Assembly: GCF_047717795.1 (NCBI RefSeq)
Contig: NZ_CP159808.1
Coordinates: 1,984,001-2,048,000, forward strand
Length of the DNA: 64,000 bases
Origin: Marisalimonas sp016777705
Lineage (GTDB): Bacteria > Pseudomonadota > Alphaproteobacteria > Puniceispirillales > Marisalimonadaceae
Direction: 5' to 3'
Shown here: in pieces, positions 16,280 through 25,799 of the stretch
Numbering within the stretch: position 1 is the stretch's first letter
Layout: every line of letters starts with the position of its first letter
The notes under the pieces: generated by a model
Told to the model about the DNA's origin: nothing
Databases searched by the model: none
What the model saw: the letters and a program-made list of their open reading frames with translations, nothing else
Program-made: the position numbers and the translations under genes

Positions 16280-17476
16280 TTATTCTTTCTCTGAAATTGA
16301 ACAAACAATCTCCTTGACTTTGTTTGAAACAGTAAATTCACGTTTGAAAAAATTTTTACATCTCACAGACAACCTTGGATCAGTTTTTATTTGGTGTAAC
16401 AAACATTCTGTTAGTTGTTGAAGTTCACCAACTTGATTGCTCTCACAAACCTGACCGATCTCTTCTTTTCTGATCATCTTAGCAAGATCATTACCTTTAT
16501 TTATATTAGCCAATACAGGTAAACCACTTTGTATATAGGTTAAAAATTTTCCAGGAATATTGTGTGATTTATGCCGGTTATCCAGAGTAACTATTCCTGC
16601 ATCGCATTGATTAAGAAGTTCAGGAATTTCATCTGGGTCAATTTCGTCGTAAAACAATAAATTATCAAGGTTTTTTTGCTTGGCTAAAGCCTTTAAGTTT
16701 AGAAATTCACTCCCGCGTCCAACAAATAAGAAACCAACAAATTTATAATTTTTCATTTTTTCTGCTAAATCTAACAAAATGTAAATACCTTGTGCGACAC
16801 CCATATTACCAGCATATAAAAAAATTTTCCGCCCAACTAAGACAGTCTGATCTATTTTAATGGAGCAACTTACCCGTGCTGGTTTATCTAGCCAATTTTT
16901 TAAAACTTTTAACTTTCGTCCAGATTTCTGCTTCCATAATTCAAAGTAATTTAAATTACCTGAAGTTTGTACACCAATCACGTCTGCTATAGAATATTGG
17001 TATCGTGCAACTGCATTTAATAAGAAGTATGAAAGCCCACGCTTAATCAAACCCATATCTAATAGCCAATTTGGAAATATATCTCGAATAATCAGGTAAC
17101 TTTTACAACCACTAGATTTTTTTAGAGCTTTTACTAATGGTCCGTGAAAGATTGAAGGCGAATACCACACTATACCATCCCAACAGCTTGTAGAAATTGG
17201 GCTTTTACGGATATTCCATAACATTACAAAAGGCATACACAGTTCAGCAAACGTTCTAAATATGTGTGAGACATCTTTTGTTTTTAGTGATCTCAAACGA
17301 AGTACTTGCACACCTTCAAATTCTTCTAATACCCACGACTTATTTTGATTTTCTATTGGAACAAGGACTAAAATTGAGTGGCCCTGGCGTACAAATTCCC
17401 GCGATAAATCACGGAGTTGTACCGCAGCAGATGTACGCAATGGAGGAAAAGTATCGGTGATTAATATGAACCGCAT
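16280..17476 (-). CDS. wbuB: GT4 glycosyltransferase, WbuB-like (putative L-FucNAc transferase)
   Basis: The 398-residue GT-B protein begins F-I-L-I-T-D-T-F-P-P-L-R-T-S-A-A and has F-L-Y-A-G-N-M-G-V-A-Q-G at the start of the nucleotide-binding domain and I-P-G-K-F-L-T-Y-I-Q-S-G-L-P-V-L near its end, the WbuB group pattern. WbuB is proposed to transfer L-FucNAc. The order fnlA-fnlB-fnlC-wbuB-wbuC matches known FucNAc clusters exactly. It starts 4 bp after fnlC. Confidence 0.85.
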   Translation of the reverse strand: MRFILITDTFPPLRTSAAVQLRDLSREFVRQGHSILVLVPIENQNKSWVLEEFEGVQVLRLRSLKTKDVSHIFRTFAELCMPFVMLWNIRKSPISTSCWDGIVWYSPSIFHGPLVKALKKSSGCKSYLIIRDIFPNWLLDMGLIKRGLSYFLLNAVARYQYSIADVIGVQTSGNLNYFELWKQKSGRKLKVLKNWLDKPARVSCSIKIDQTVLVGRKIFLYAGNMGVAQGIYILLDLAEKMKNYKFVGFLFVGRGSEFLNLKALAKQKNLDNLLFYDEIDPDEIPELLNQCDAGIVTLDNRHKSHNIPGKFLTYIQSGLPVLANINKGNDLAKMIRKEEIGQVCESNQVGELQQLTECLLHQIKTDPRLSVRCKNFFKREFTVSNKVKEIVCSISEKE

Positions 17477-17480
17477 CGAA

Positions 17481-18623
17481 CTATACTCTGTATTTCTTCC
17501 AAACTATTCGATTAACATAATCTATGTAACTATGAATAATTCGTACCACCTTTTTACTAACATTTGACATGCTATAATCATTAACCAAACTTAAGGTTCT
17601 TTCATTACCACGTTGCTGCATAGCCAAGATTTTCAAACATTGGCGAATACGGTCTAATTCTAAACCAACCATCATTACGGACCCTTCTTCCATACCTTCC
17701 AAACGTTCATGAACTTCTCGAAGGTTAAGGGCAGGAAAGTTTAGGATAGATGACTCTTCATTGATTGTTCCGCTATCTGACAAAACAGCTTTAGCATTAA
17801 TTTGAAGATTTACATAGTCGTGAAACCCTAAGGGCTTTGAGAGATTTACCAGAGGATGAAATTTTACACCCATGGTATCAATTTTTTTCCGAGTACGTGG
17901 GTGAATTGAAGCTAAGACTGGTAATCCGTTTTCTTCAGCTACCGTGTTAAGTATTGTAACAAGTTTAATAAAAGATTTTTCAGATTCAATATTTTCTTCT
18001 CGATGAGCACTAACTGCAAAGTATTTTTCTGATTGTAAATTTAAACGTTTTAATATGTCAGAAGCTTTTATTTGTGGCAAATAATAATGTAGCACCTCAT
18101 ACATTGGGCTCCCAGTCTTTATAACCTGATCAGGAGGTAATCCTTCTCGAAGTAAGTAATCTCTTGCTATTGAACTATAGGTGAGGTTAATATCAGACGT
18201 GTGGTCAACTATACGTCGATTAATTTCTTCAGGTACGCGCTGATCAAAGCAACGATTACCAGCCTCCATGTGGAAAATTGGAATTTTCCGACGCTTTGCT
18301 GGTATCACTGACAAACAACTGTTAGTATCACCTAAAATTAATATAGCATCAGGTTTCTCTTTAACTAGTACTTTATCAATCTCCGTAATAATGTTGCCAA
18401 TAGTGTTAGCTGCGCTGGCACTACCTTCAGCACTTCTTAATAAGTAATTGGGTTTACGTAATCCTAAGTCATCAAAAAATATTTGATTTAGTTCAAAGTC
18501 ATAATTTTGTCCTGTATGCACAAGTATATGTTCACAATATTTATCAAGTTCAGAAAAAACACGTGACAAACGAATAATTTCGGGTCTAGTACCAACAACT
18601 GACATCACTTTAATTTTTTTCAT
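17481..18623 (-). CDS. fnlC: UDP-N-acetyl-L-fucosamine synthase, non-hydrolysing 2-epimerase
   Basis: The 380-residue enzyme belongs to the WecB family: V-V-G-T-R-P-E-I-I-R-L at 9-19, H-T-G-Q-N-Y-D, G-D-T-N-S-C-L and H-M-E-A-G-N-R-C. The S-D-S-G-T-I-N-E-E-S motif in the second domain is also present. FnlC inverts C2 of UDP-PneNAc to give UDP-L-FucNAc. Assignment to FnlC rather than WecB rests on coupling to fnlB (4 bp overlap) and fnlA. It is cytoplasmic. Confidence 0.9.
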   Translation of the reverse strand: MKKIKVMSVVGTRPEIIRLSRVFSELDKYCEHILVHTGQNYDFELNQIFFDDLGLRKPNYLLRSAEGSASAANTIGNIITEIDKVLVKEKPDAILILGDTNSCLSVIPAKRRKIPIFHMEAGNRCFDQRVPEEINRRIVDHTSDINLTYSSIARDYLLREGLPPDQVIKTGSPMYEVLHYYLPQIKASDILKRLNLQSEKYFAVSAHREENIESEKSFIKLVTILNTVAEENGLPVLASIHPRTRKKIDTMGVKFHPLVNLSKPLGFHDYVNLQINAKAVLSDSGTINEESSILNFPALNLREVHERLEGMEEGSVMMVGLELDRIRQCLKILAMQQRGNERTLSLVNDYSMSNVSKKVVRIIHSYIDYVNRIVWKKYRV

Positions 18624-19762
18624 TTTTCTACCTTTCTAGGCACAGTGTCAGGCTTTTTTTTGTCAAATATTTCATTAGCCCAAAGCATAACAATCAGCTC
18701 TTTTTTACCAATATTGGTAACATCATGTATCCAACCTGGAATTGTTTCTACTACCCTTGGAGATTCTCCATTTGTTCTAACTTCAACTAATTCATTAGTT
18801 AGCAAATGCCTAAAACGAAAATGAGCCTCACCTCTTATTACAAGAAATTTTTCAGTTTTTGTATGGTGATAGTGACCACCTCTAGTAATTCCTGGAAGAG
18901 CCGTAAAATAGCTTAATTGACCACTATTGGTTGTTTTAAGCATCTCTACAAAAACACCACGAGAATCAGTATTTTGTGTCAATTGGTAGGAAAATTTTTT
19001 TCTTGGTAAATAACTTACATAAGTAGAATAAAGTGCACGTGTGAAGCCAGCACCTACATTTTCCACCGTCAAATTTGACTGGTATTTACTAAAGGCATGT
19101 ATCTGATTAGATAACTCAGTTAAACTGACTAAAAACTCTGGCTTAACCTTCGATTGTGTAAGTCCTAACTTAGCTCTTTTGATAGAGCTTAAAATAGTTT
19201 CAACTACATCTTCTATATACACCAGTCTCAATAAAGAAGATGATTTATTAACATTGATAGGTAAATTATTTGCAATATTATAACAAAATGTGGCTACAAC
19301 TGAGTTGTAATTTGGCTTACACCACTTACCAAACACTCCGGGAAAGCGAAAAATTATGCATGGGTTATTTGTTCTCTTAACTAACTCCATTATTTCCATT
19401 TCTGCTGCTAACTTGCTGCGTCCATAGGGATTATCGTGTTCAGCTTGAATCGAAGATGCGAATATTAAAGGTATATGTTTGTTAGTAGATTGAAATACCT
19501 CCTCTATGGCTAAACACAATGTTTTTGTTAGCCCATAATTAACTTTTTCAAATGCTGCTTCATCTGCAGGTCGATTTTCGCCAGCCAAGTGAACAATGGC
19601 ATCAGCTTGAGATAACAATTTAGTGAATGATACAGTTCCTTCATCACCACGAACAAAAGTTATTACCCTAACGTTGAAAAGTTCATTTAAACGAACAATA
19701 AGGTTTTTACCAATAAACCCATTAGCACCAGTTACTAAGATTGAACAGTTTGAAATTCTCAT
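18620..19762 (-). CDS. fnlB: FnlB/CapF bifunctional C3-epimerase and C4-reductase
   Basis: Residues 1-250 form an SDR domain (V-T-G-A-N-G-F-I-G-K-N at 10-20; Y-G-R-S-K-L active site). The C-terminal 110 residues are a cupin with T-R-G-G-H-Y-H-H-T-K-T-E-K-F that binds metal. CapF epimerises C3 in the cupin and reduces C4 with NADPH in the SDR, giving UDP-N-acetyl-L-pneumosamine. It lies between fnlA (6 bp gap) and fnlC (4 bp overlap). Confidence 0.92.
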   Translation of the reverse strand: MRISNCSILVTGANGFIGKNLIVRLNELFNVRVITFVRGDEGTVSFTKLLSQADAIVHLAGENRPADEAAFEKVNYGLTKTLCLAIEEVFQSTNKHIPLIFASSIQAEHDNPYGRSKLAAEMEIMELVKRTNNPCIIFRFPGVFGKWCKPNYNSVVATFCYNIANNLPINVNKSSSLLRLVYIEDVVETILSSIKRAKLGLTQSKVKPEFLVSLTELSNQIHAFSKYQSNLTVENVGAGFTRALYSTYVSYLPRKKFSYQLTQNTDSRGVFVEMLKTTNSGQLSYFTALPGITRGGHYHHTKTEKFLVIRGEAHFRFRHLLTNELVEVRTNGESPRVVETIPGWIHDVTNIGKKELIVMLWANEIFDKKKPDTVPRKVEK

Positions 19763-19768
19763 TTTTTG

Positions 19769-20797
19769 TTAGTCTTCAATTTCAAAAACTTTACCTGCCA
19801 CAACAGCTTGTATGAAGGGTAATTTCATTAACAATTCTTTCATGCTAAAAACATTTAAACGTTTAGTATTATGTGAATTATAATCAGTAGAATAAGACAT
19901 TTTTAACTCTCCTTTTTCAATAAACTTATCATAATTCAAATCTCTTAAATCTGGTGGTACACGATAGTAATTTCCTAGATCTTCAGATGCAAACATTTCT
20001 TCACGACTCAACAGAACTTCATAAAGCTTTTCACCATGTCGTGTGCCTATGACTTGTAACTCATGCTTTGGCTTATGAAGCAAATCTTTCAGTGCATTCG
20101 AAAGTGTTTCAATAGTTGCAGCCGGAGATTTTTGTACAAAAATTTCACCAGGTTTTCCATGTTCGAATGCATACAAAACAAGGTTAACAGCATCGTCCAA
20201 CGTCATCATAAAACGAGTCATAGCTAAATCAGTGATCGTTATGGGCTGATCATGATTGATTTGGTTAACAAAAAGTGGAATAACAGAACCTCTTGAACAC
20301 ATTACGTTACCATACCGTGTAACATTTATCACTGTATTATTTATATTGCGTGACTTAGCCACAGCTACCTTTTCCATCATAGCTTTACTAATGCCCATTG
20401 CATTGATGGGGTAAACAGCTTTATCTGTACTTAATACTACAACTTTCTTGACATCGCAATTGATAGCTGCTTCCAAAACATTTTCAGTTCCCAATATGTT
20501 AGTCTTAACTGCTTCAAGTGGATAAAACTCACATGACGGCACTTGCTTAAGTGCTGCTGCGTGATAAATATAATCTGTATCTCTTACTACATTCAAAACG
20601 GATTGGTAGTCACGAACATCTCCAATATAAAATTTTATTTTAGAGCTTTGGTACTTCTTTCGCATATCGTCTTGTTTTTTCTCATCTCGGCTAAATATAC
20701 GAATTTCACTAAGTCCAGATTCAAGAAAACGTCGTAATACTGCGTTTCCAAAAGAGCCCGTACCACCAGTGATTAATAATGTTTTATTGTCATACAT
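19769..20797 (-). CDS. fnlA: FnlA/CapE UDP-GlcNAc 4,6-dehydratase/5-epimerase
   Basis: It starts the UDP-L-FucNAc path from UDP-GlcNAc. The 342-residue SDR has L-L-I-T-G-G-T-G-S-F-G-N at 7-18. Instead of the usual Y-x-x-x-K it has M-G-I-S-K after S-T-D-K-A-V-Y-P-I-N-A, a feature of CapE-type inverting dehydratases, so the Tyr absence is expected here. It is first in fnlA-fnlB-fnlC-wbuB-wbuC, with the GT4 gene at 20802 only 4 bp upstream. Confidence 0.92.
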   Translation of the reverse strand: MYDNKTLLITGGTGSFGNAVLRRFLESGLSEIRIFSRDEKKQDDMRKKYQSSKIKFYIGDVRDYQSVLNVVRDTDYIYHAAALKQVPSCEFYPLEAVKTNILGTENVLEAAINCDVKKVVVLSTDKAVYPINAMGISKAMMEKVAVAKSRNINNTVINVTRYGNVMCSRGSVIPLFVNQINHDQPITITDLAMTRFMMTLDDAVNLVLYAFEHGKPGEIFVQKSPAATIETLSNALKDLLHKPKHELQVIGTRHGEKLYEVLLSREEMFASEDLGNYYRVPPDLRDLNYDKFIEKGELKMSYSTDYNSHNTKRLNVFSMKELLMKLPFIQAVVAGKVFEIED

Positions 20798-20801
20798 TGT
20801 T

Positions 20802-21953
20802 TTATCCTTTGATTTTTAATCCTACTAAAAACTCCAAAGTTTCAGCTGCGCAGCGTTCCCAAGTAAATTTTTGAGATAGCTGAAAACTTTCATGCGCTAT
20901 TTTGCTTCTTAATGTGGGTGAAGTTATTAAATCACGTAATACAAGAGCTATTTCAGAAGAATTTTCAGGATCAAAGTAGACACCACCATTTCCTAAAACT
21001 TCTGGCATTGGGTTTCGATTTGAGCAAGCAATAGGTAATCCCGACGCCATAGTTTCAATTAGTATATTGGGCATATTTTCACATGTTGATGCGAACAATC
21101 CTAAGTCCGCTTTATGATAAAAAGAATGTAAAATATCAAAATTTATAGCACCATGATAAACAACCCATGATTGTCCCTTTTGACTGTCAATAGTATTATT
21201 TAATAGCTTTAGAGCCGGCAAATATGATGGACCAACCAAATCTAATACAACAGGAATTCCTTGTTGCCTTAGTATTGAAACTGCTTCTACAACATTCCAC
21301 TGGTGTTTATATTTATCAATAATTGAAACGTATAAAAGACGGTAAGGCTTTTGATTATTATAATCATCTATTGGTCTTTGAATCCTTGGCTTATTTTTAA
21401 AACGTGGGTTTAAACCATGAGGAATAGTAATGATTTTGGCTTTTAGTTTACCTACGACTTCTAAAACAGTTTTTTGGGCGAATTTAGTTAAAAAGATTAC
21501 TCCATCTGCATTTCGATATGAATGTGATTGTATAAACCTTAAGAGTATTAACTTAATTGTAAAAAATGACCAACCATAACGTTTTAATTCATTCCACATA
21601 AATGGTAGCATATTTCTACTCATTGTAACAATAGGTTTGAAATTACAAAAGAAACTACCACCTGGTACAAAAAGTAAATCACAACCAGTATTTCTAGCTG
21701 CTTGAGACAAATAAAAACGCTGCCATATTATTTTTATTAATCCTTTATTTAAATTAAATGTTTTATGTTTTTCTAACCATGATCGATCATCAAGAGCATT
21801 CAAAGTTTCCTCCATCCCCCAAACTACTATACGTTCTATCCCAAATTCATTAGGTTTTGCTGAACTAAGTAATTCTAGTAAATGGGTAACTCCACCACCT
21901 CTTCGTAAGTTAGTGGCATCAATACCTATTACCAAATGCTTTTTATTAGTCAC
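20802..21953 (-). CDS. GT4-family glycosyltransferase
   Basis: The 383-residue GT-B protein starts I-D-A-T-N-L-R-R-G-G-G-V-T-H. The donor domain has R-L-L-Y-V-S-I-I-D-K-Y-K-H-Q and the E-x7-E region C-E-N-M-P-N-I-L-I-E-T-M-A-S-G-L-P, followed by Y-F-D-P. It probably adds one sugar to the lipid-linked repeat unit at the inner membrane. It is the first gene of the FucNAc operon, 4 bp before fnlA, with 253 bp of non-coding DNA upstream. Donor and acceptor are unknown. Confidence 0.85.
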   Translation of the reverse strand: MTNKKHLVIGIDATNLRRGGGVTHLLELLSSAKPNEFGIERIVVWGMEETLNALDDRSWLEKHKTFNLNKGLIKIIWQRFYLSQAARNTGCDLLFVPGGSFFCNFKPIVTMSRNMLPFMWNELKRYGWSFFTIKLILLRFIQSHSYRNADGVIFLTKFAQKTVLEVVGKLKAKIITIPHGLNPRFKNKPRIQRPIDDYNNQKPYRLLYVSIIDKYKHQWNVVEAVSILRQQGIPVVLDLVGPSYLPALKLLNNTIDSQKGQSWVVYHGAINFDILHSFYHKADLGLFASTCENMPNILIETMASGLPIACSNRNPMPEVLGNGGVYFDPENSSEIALVLRDLITSPTLRSKIAHESFQLSQKFTWERCAAETLEFLVGLKIKG

Positions 21954-22206
21954 GTATTCTCCAATATAATTCTACATATAAGGAATTACTATGTTACATT
22001 AAATTATAATTTAATCATTGTTATTATTAAGCAATCTACACAATTTGACAGTTTAAACAAGAAGGTAAATTTAACTTATATTCATAGAAAATTGTTTTTT
22101 AAATTTGACCAAATTATGTACATAAACTGAAAAAGCTAATATCCTAGTTATATATAATATAATTTAATTTGTTATCTAGAAAATGATGGTGATTGAGCTA
22201 ATAAAT

Positions 22207-23496
22207 TTATAATCTTAAGTCAACATCTTCACTTGCAAAAACATATTTTAAATCATAAAGGATATGGTTTTCACAACCAAACTCTCTTATTTTATTTACA
22301 CCCATTGCTTTGAATTCATGGTGAGCTACAGCTATTACAATTCCTTCGTAAGCTAACGTGTCTGGTTTGTCTATTAGCATTATGCCATATTCATGTTTAG
22401 CTTCAACAATAGATACACATGGATCATAAATATCTACTTTGCAATGATAGTCTTTTAACTCTTCGAATATATCAATTACACGAGTGTTTCGTATATCTGA
22501 GCAATTCTCTTTGAAGGCGAGTCCCATGATTAATATTCTAGCACCTTCAATCTTAATTTTTTGTTTAACCATTGTCTTTATTAACTGACTTGCGACATAC
22601 ACTCCCATTTTGTCATTTATTCTGCGGCCAGCCATGATAATCTCTGGGTGAAAACCCATCTCTTGAGCCTTGTGCATAAGGTAATAAGGATCCACTCCAA
22701 TGCAATGTCCTCCAACCAAACCTGGTCGGAAGGGTATGAAATTCCACTTGCTTCCTGCAGCTTCTAAAACGGCTTCCGTATCAATATCCATTTTGTTAAA
22801 GATCATAGCTAACTCATTTATTAAGGCAATATTTATATCGCGCTGTGTATTCTCTATAACTTTGGCTGCTTCAGCTACACGAATACTTATTGCCTTATGG
22901 GTGCCAGCTTTAATGATCTGTTGATATAATTGATCAACAAGATGAGCAATTTCAGTAGTAGAGCCAGATGTCACCTTTTTAATATTGATTAATCGATGTT
23001 CTTCATCACCAGGGTTTATACGTTCAGGAGAATAACCTACAAAAAAATCTCGATTAAATCTTAAACTTGAGTTCTTTTCAAGAATCGGCACACAATCTTC
23101 TTCTGTTGCACCTGGATAAACTGTAGATTCATAGATAATTACATCTCCACGTTTCATTACCTTACCTATAGTTTCCGAAGCTTCTGTCAATGGACCTAGA
23201 TTTGGACGGTTATGCTTATCTATTGGTGTTGGTACCGTAACAATGAAACAATTTGCCTTATTCAAGTCACTTTTTTTAGAAGTTAAATTTAGATTTTTGG
23301 CTAATTTCAATTCTTCATAACTAGTCCCTAAGGTAGAATCCTTCCCTCTCTTGAGTTCATCGATTCTATTCTGATTAGTATCAAAACCCAACACACTTCT
23401 TAACTTGGCAAACTCAACTGCTAGTGGTAGCCCTACATAACCCAATCCAATTATAGCAATCCGCAAGTCAATCAGCCTAGGTGCATTTATATTCAT
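22207..23496 (-). CDS. tviB: UDP-GlcNAc/GalNAc 6-dehydrogenase, TviB/WbpO type
   Basis: It oxidises C6 of UDP-HexNAc to the uronic acid with NAD. Motifs: I-G-L-G-Y-V-G-L-P-L-A at the N-terminus, E-S-T-V-Y-P-G-A-T in mid-protein, and R-P-G-L-V-G-G-H-C-I-G-V-D-P-Y-Y with the catalytic Cys. The phrase A-G-R-R-I-N-D-K-M-G is typical of the TviB group. An upstream ATG at 23535 adds 13 residues; the ATG at 23496 gives about 429 residues, near the family's usual 425. It sits with the AsnB-like gene, which may amidate its product. Confidence 0.88.
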   Translation of the reverse strand: MNINAPRLIDLRIAIIGLGYVGLPLAVEFAKLRSVLGFDTNQNRIDELKRGKDSTLGTSYEELKLAKNLNLTSKKSDLNKANCFIVTVPTPIDKHNRPNLGPLTEASETIGKVMKRGDVIIYESTVYPGATEEDCVPILEKNSSLRFNRDFFVGYSPERINPGDEEHRLINIKKVTSGSTTEIAHLVDQLYQQIIKAGTHKAISIRVAEAAKVIENTQRDINIALINELAMIFNKMDIDTEAVLEAAGSKWNFIPFRPGLVGGHCIGVDPYYLMHKAQEMGFHPEIIMAGRRINDKMGVYVASQLIKTMVKQKIKIEGARILIMGLAFKENCSDIRNTRVIDIFEELKDYHCKVDIYDPCVSIVEAKHEYGIMLIDKPDTLAYEGIVIAVAHHEFKAMGVNKIREFGCENHILYDLKYVFASEDVDLRL

Positions 23497-23615
23497 AACC
23501 TTATTAATCCTTGTTAATACATTTAGCTTTATCATACCCTAATTGAAAATAATTAACCACGTTTTGGAGAGAAACCATTGACGAAATTTTCTACAACTAA
23601 ATATCAGTTTCAAAA

Positions 23616-25478
23616 TCAAAAAGTAACTCCAAATTCTTTTTTCCACAGTTCAAATAGCACTAATGAAAATAAGCGTTCGCTATTACTATATCCTCTTTTT
23701 TGTCCTCTAAACAAACTTTCAATTGCTCTCGGATCAAAACTACATTTTGGGTCACGCAATACCTCATTAAAAAAATTATTAAATTTAGGCCTCTTCAACC
23801 ATTCAGCTAATGGTATGGAAAAACCCTGTTTGCGTTGCATATCAAAATTTGAGGGTAACAAACGGGAGCAAAGTTTTTTTAGTAAGATTTTTTTATCAAT
23901 AGAAGTAGCTTTCATATTTGTTGAAACCTTACCAAATGCAAATTCAATTAAACGATAGTCTAGCAAAGGCGCTCGTATTTCTAACGAATTCATCATACTA
24001 GACCTATCTATTTTTACTAAAATATCTTCTGCTAAGTAGTTCGAAAAATCCATGCGAGTAGCTCGCTGAAGTAGATCAGGATCAGATGGAACTCGTTGTT
24101 GTCTTATTAATTCTGCGATGAAAGGCCAATTAGCGTAGGGTTTTAGCAATTGTAATCGACTTGTATAATCAAAGTACGACGCAATTAGCGGTAAGCCTTT
24201 TTCAAAATCAACAGAAAGTCCCTGTAACCAATTGCGTCCTTTAAACCCTACTGGTAATATTTTTTCCATTGAAACAGCAATACCTTTCCGAATTGAAAGA
24301 GGTATCCATCCTAATTTTTTTTTCATCCACTGCAACCGACTATAGTGCCCATAACCACCAAATAATTCATCTCCTCCGTCACCGCCTAGAGCTACTGAAC
24401 AATGCTGTCGAACCAACTGACTTAATAGAAAAGTAGGTATCATTGATGAATCAACTATTGGCTCGTCAAAATGATGTGCCAAACGTGGAAGTAAATCTAT
24501 ATTTACATCATCCGATATTAACTCAGTGTGCATGGTCCCAAAATGATCGGAAATCAAACGAGCATGTCTAGTTTCATCTAGTTTATTATAGCCTGGAAAT
24601 CTTACAGTAAACGTTTGCACTCTACTAGAACAACGGGCTGCCATGGCTGTTACTAAACTAGAATCGATACCTCCACTGAGCAGTATTCCTACTGGAACAT
24701 CTGCAACCATCTGTCCACGAACTGCATCTTCCATAAGAACTTCAAGTTCATCTAATAAGTTACCTTCATTCAATCTTTCTTTTTCATAATTAAACTGTGG
24801 TAACTCCCAATAACAACCAATATCATGATGACCACTCTGTAAGTCAAAGCGTAAAAAATGTGCCGGAGGAAGCTTATTATATCCATCTAAAATACAACGT
24901 TCACCAGGCACGTAACCCATTGCTAAGTAACAGTCAAGTGCCTCCTTATCTATACACCGCGGGTTTTTTGGATTGGCCAATAAAGCTTTTAACTCAGAAG
25001 CAAATTGCAATTGACCATTAACTATGCGATAAAATAGTGGTTTTTCACCAGCACGATCACGTGCTAGAAATAACTTGCGTCTACGGGCATCATATAATGC
25101 AAAAGCAAACATACCATTTAAGCGTCCTATAAACTCTTCTCCCCAAGCAGCATATGCTGCCATTAGCACTTCTGTATCACTTAATGAGTTGAAAGAAAAA
25201 CCTAAGTCAACAAGTTCTTTTCTTAAAATATGGTGATTATAAATCTCACCATTAAATACTACTGACAAACCATGCTTAGGTAAGTGCATTGGCTGATGGC
25301 CTAATCGTGAAATTTCAATAATTGATAAGCGCCTATGTGCAATACCCACACAAAAATCACTTGACCACCACTCACCAGAATCATCGGGACCACGATAAGA
25401 AATCTTATCTCTACCAACTTTTAACCAATGTTTATCGGTTTCAACAATATTTCTGGCTATACCTAATATTCCGCACAT
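23616..25478 (-). CDS. AsnB-type glutamine amidotransferase (possible uronamide synthase)
   Basis: The 620-residue protein has an N-terminal Ntn glutaminase with Cys2 exposed (M-C-G-I-L-G) and a C-terminal ATP-pyrophosphatase domain with L-L-S-G-G-I-D-S-S-L-V. The overall type is asparagine synthase B. Within O-antigen clusters close relatives (WbpS type) are thought to amidate the carboxylate of a uronic acid residue. Its place directly before the TviB dehydrogenase gene, in the same direction, suggests the same role here; cellular asparagine synthesis is the alternative. Confidence 0.87.
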   Translation of the reverse strand: MCGILGIARNIVETDKHWLKVGRDKISYRGPDDSGEWWSSDFCVGIAHRRLSIIEISRLGHQPMHLPKHGLSVVFNGEIYNHHILRKELVDLGFSFNSLSDTEVLMAAYAAWGEEFIGRLNGMFAFALYDARRRKLFLARDRAGEKPLFYRIVNGQLQFASELKALLANPKNPRCIDKEALDCYLAMGYVPGERCILDGYNKLPPAHFLRFDLQSGHHDIGCYWELPQFNYEKERLNEGNLLDELEVLMEDAVRGQMVADVPVGILLSGGIDSSLVTAMAARCSSRVQTFTVRFPGYNKLDETRHARLISDHFGTMHTELISDDVNIDLLPRLAHHFDEPIVDSSMIPTFLLSQLVRQHCSVALGGDGGDELFGGYGHYSRLQWMKKKLGWIPLSIRKGIAVSMEKILPVGFKGRNWLQGLSVDFEKGLPLIASYFDYTSRLQLLKPYANWPFIAELIRQQRVPSDPDLLQRATRMDFSNYLAEDILVKIDRSSMMNSLEIRAPLLDYRLIEFAFGKVSTNMKATSIDKKILLKKLCSRLLPSNFDMQRKQGFSIPLAEWLKRPKFNNFFNEVLRDPKCSFDPRAIESLFRGQKRGYSNSERLFSLVLFELWKKEFGVTF

Positions 25479-25799
25479 ATCAACATTTCCTTGTATCCTT
25501 TATATTATTTTAAAACCTCGGAGTATAAAAACATAACTAATACATAAGATCTTTGATAAACTTGTTTTTTAAATATGATAAGTTATAATTCAATTTAATA
25601 ATTATCAATTACCTTAATTTTATAGATGCTTATGGGTATGTTATATGCAAAGTTTATGATAATGAGCCAGATTTTTTTTAAAATGTTACATTATCTTAAG
25701 CCTTAAAAATACTTACAAAAACAAAGTAAGATAAATTAGAAATAACAATTTTAAAGAAACATATCAATACATTAGTAAGAAAATTAGTCTGGATATTAC
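25479..25799. other. 321 bp non-coding gap, nothing recognised
   Basis: This is the longest gene-free stretch in the window, between a GT2 gene and the AsnB-like gene. It is very AT-rich, with no convincing ORF, RNA gene, strong hairpin or operator. It probably contains the promoter of the AsnB-like gene. Confidence 0.6.

Noticed and set aside
23578..23958. 126-codon plus-strand ORF over the 3' end of the AsnB-like gene
   Set aside because: It is antisense to a well-supported coding region and looks like a shadow frame.
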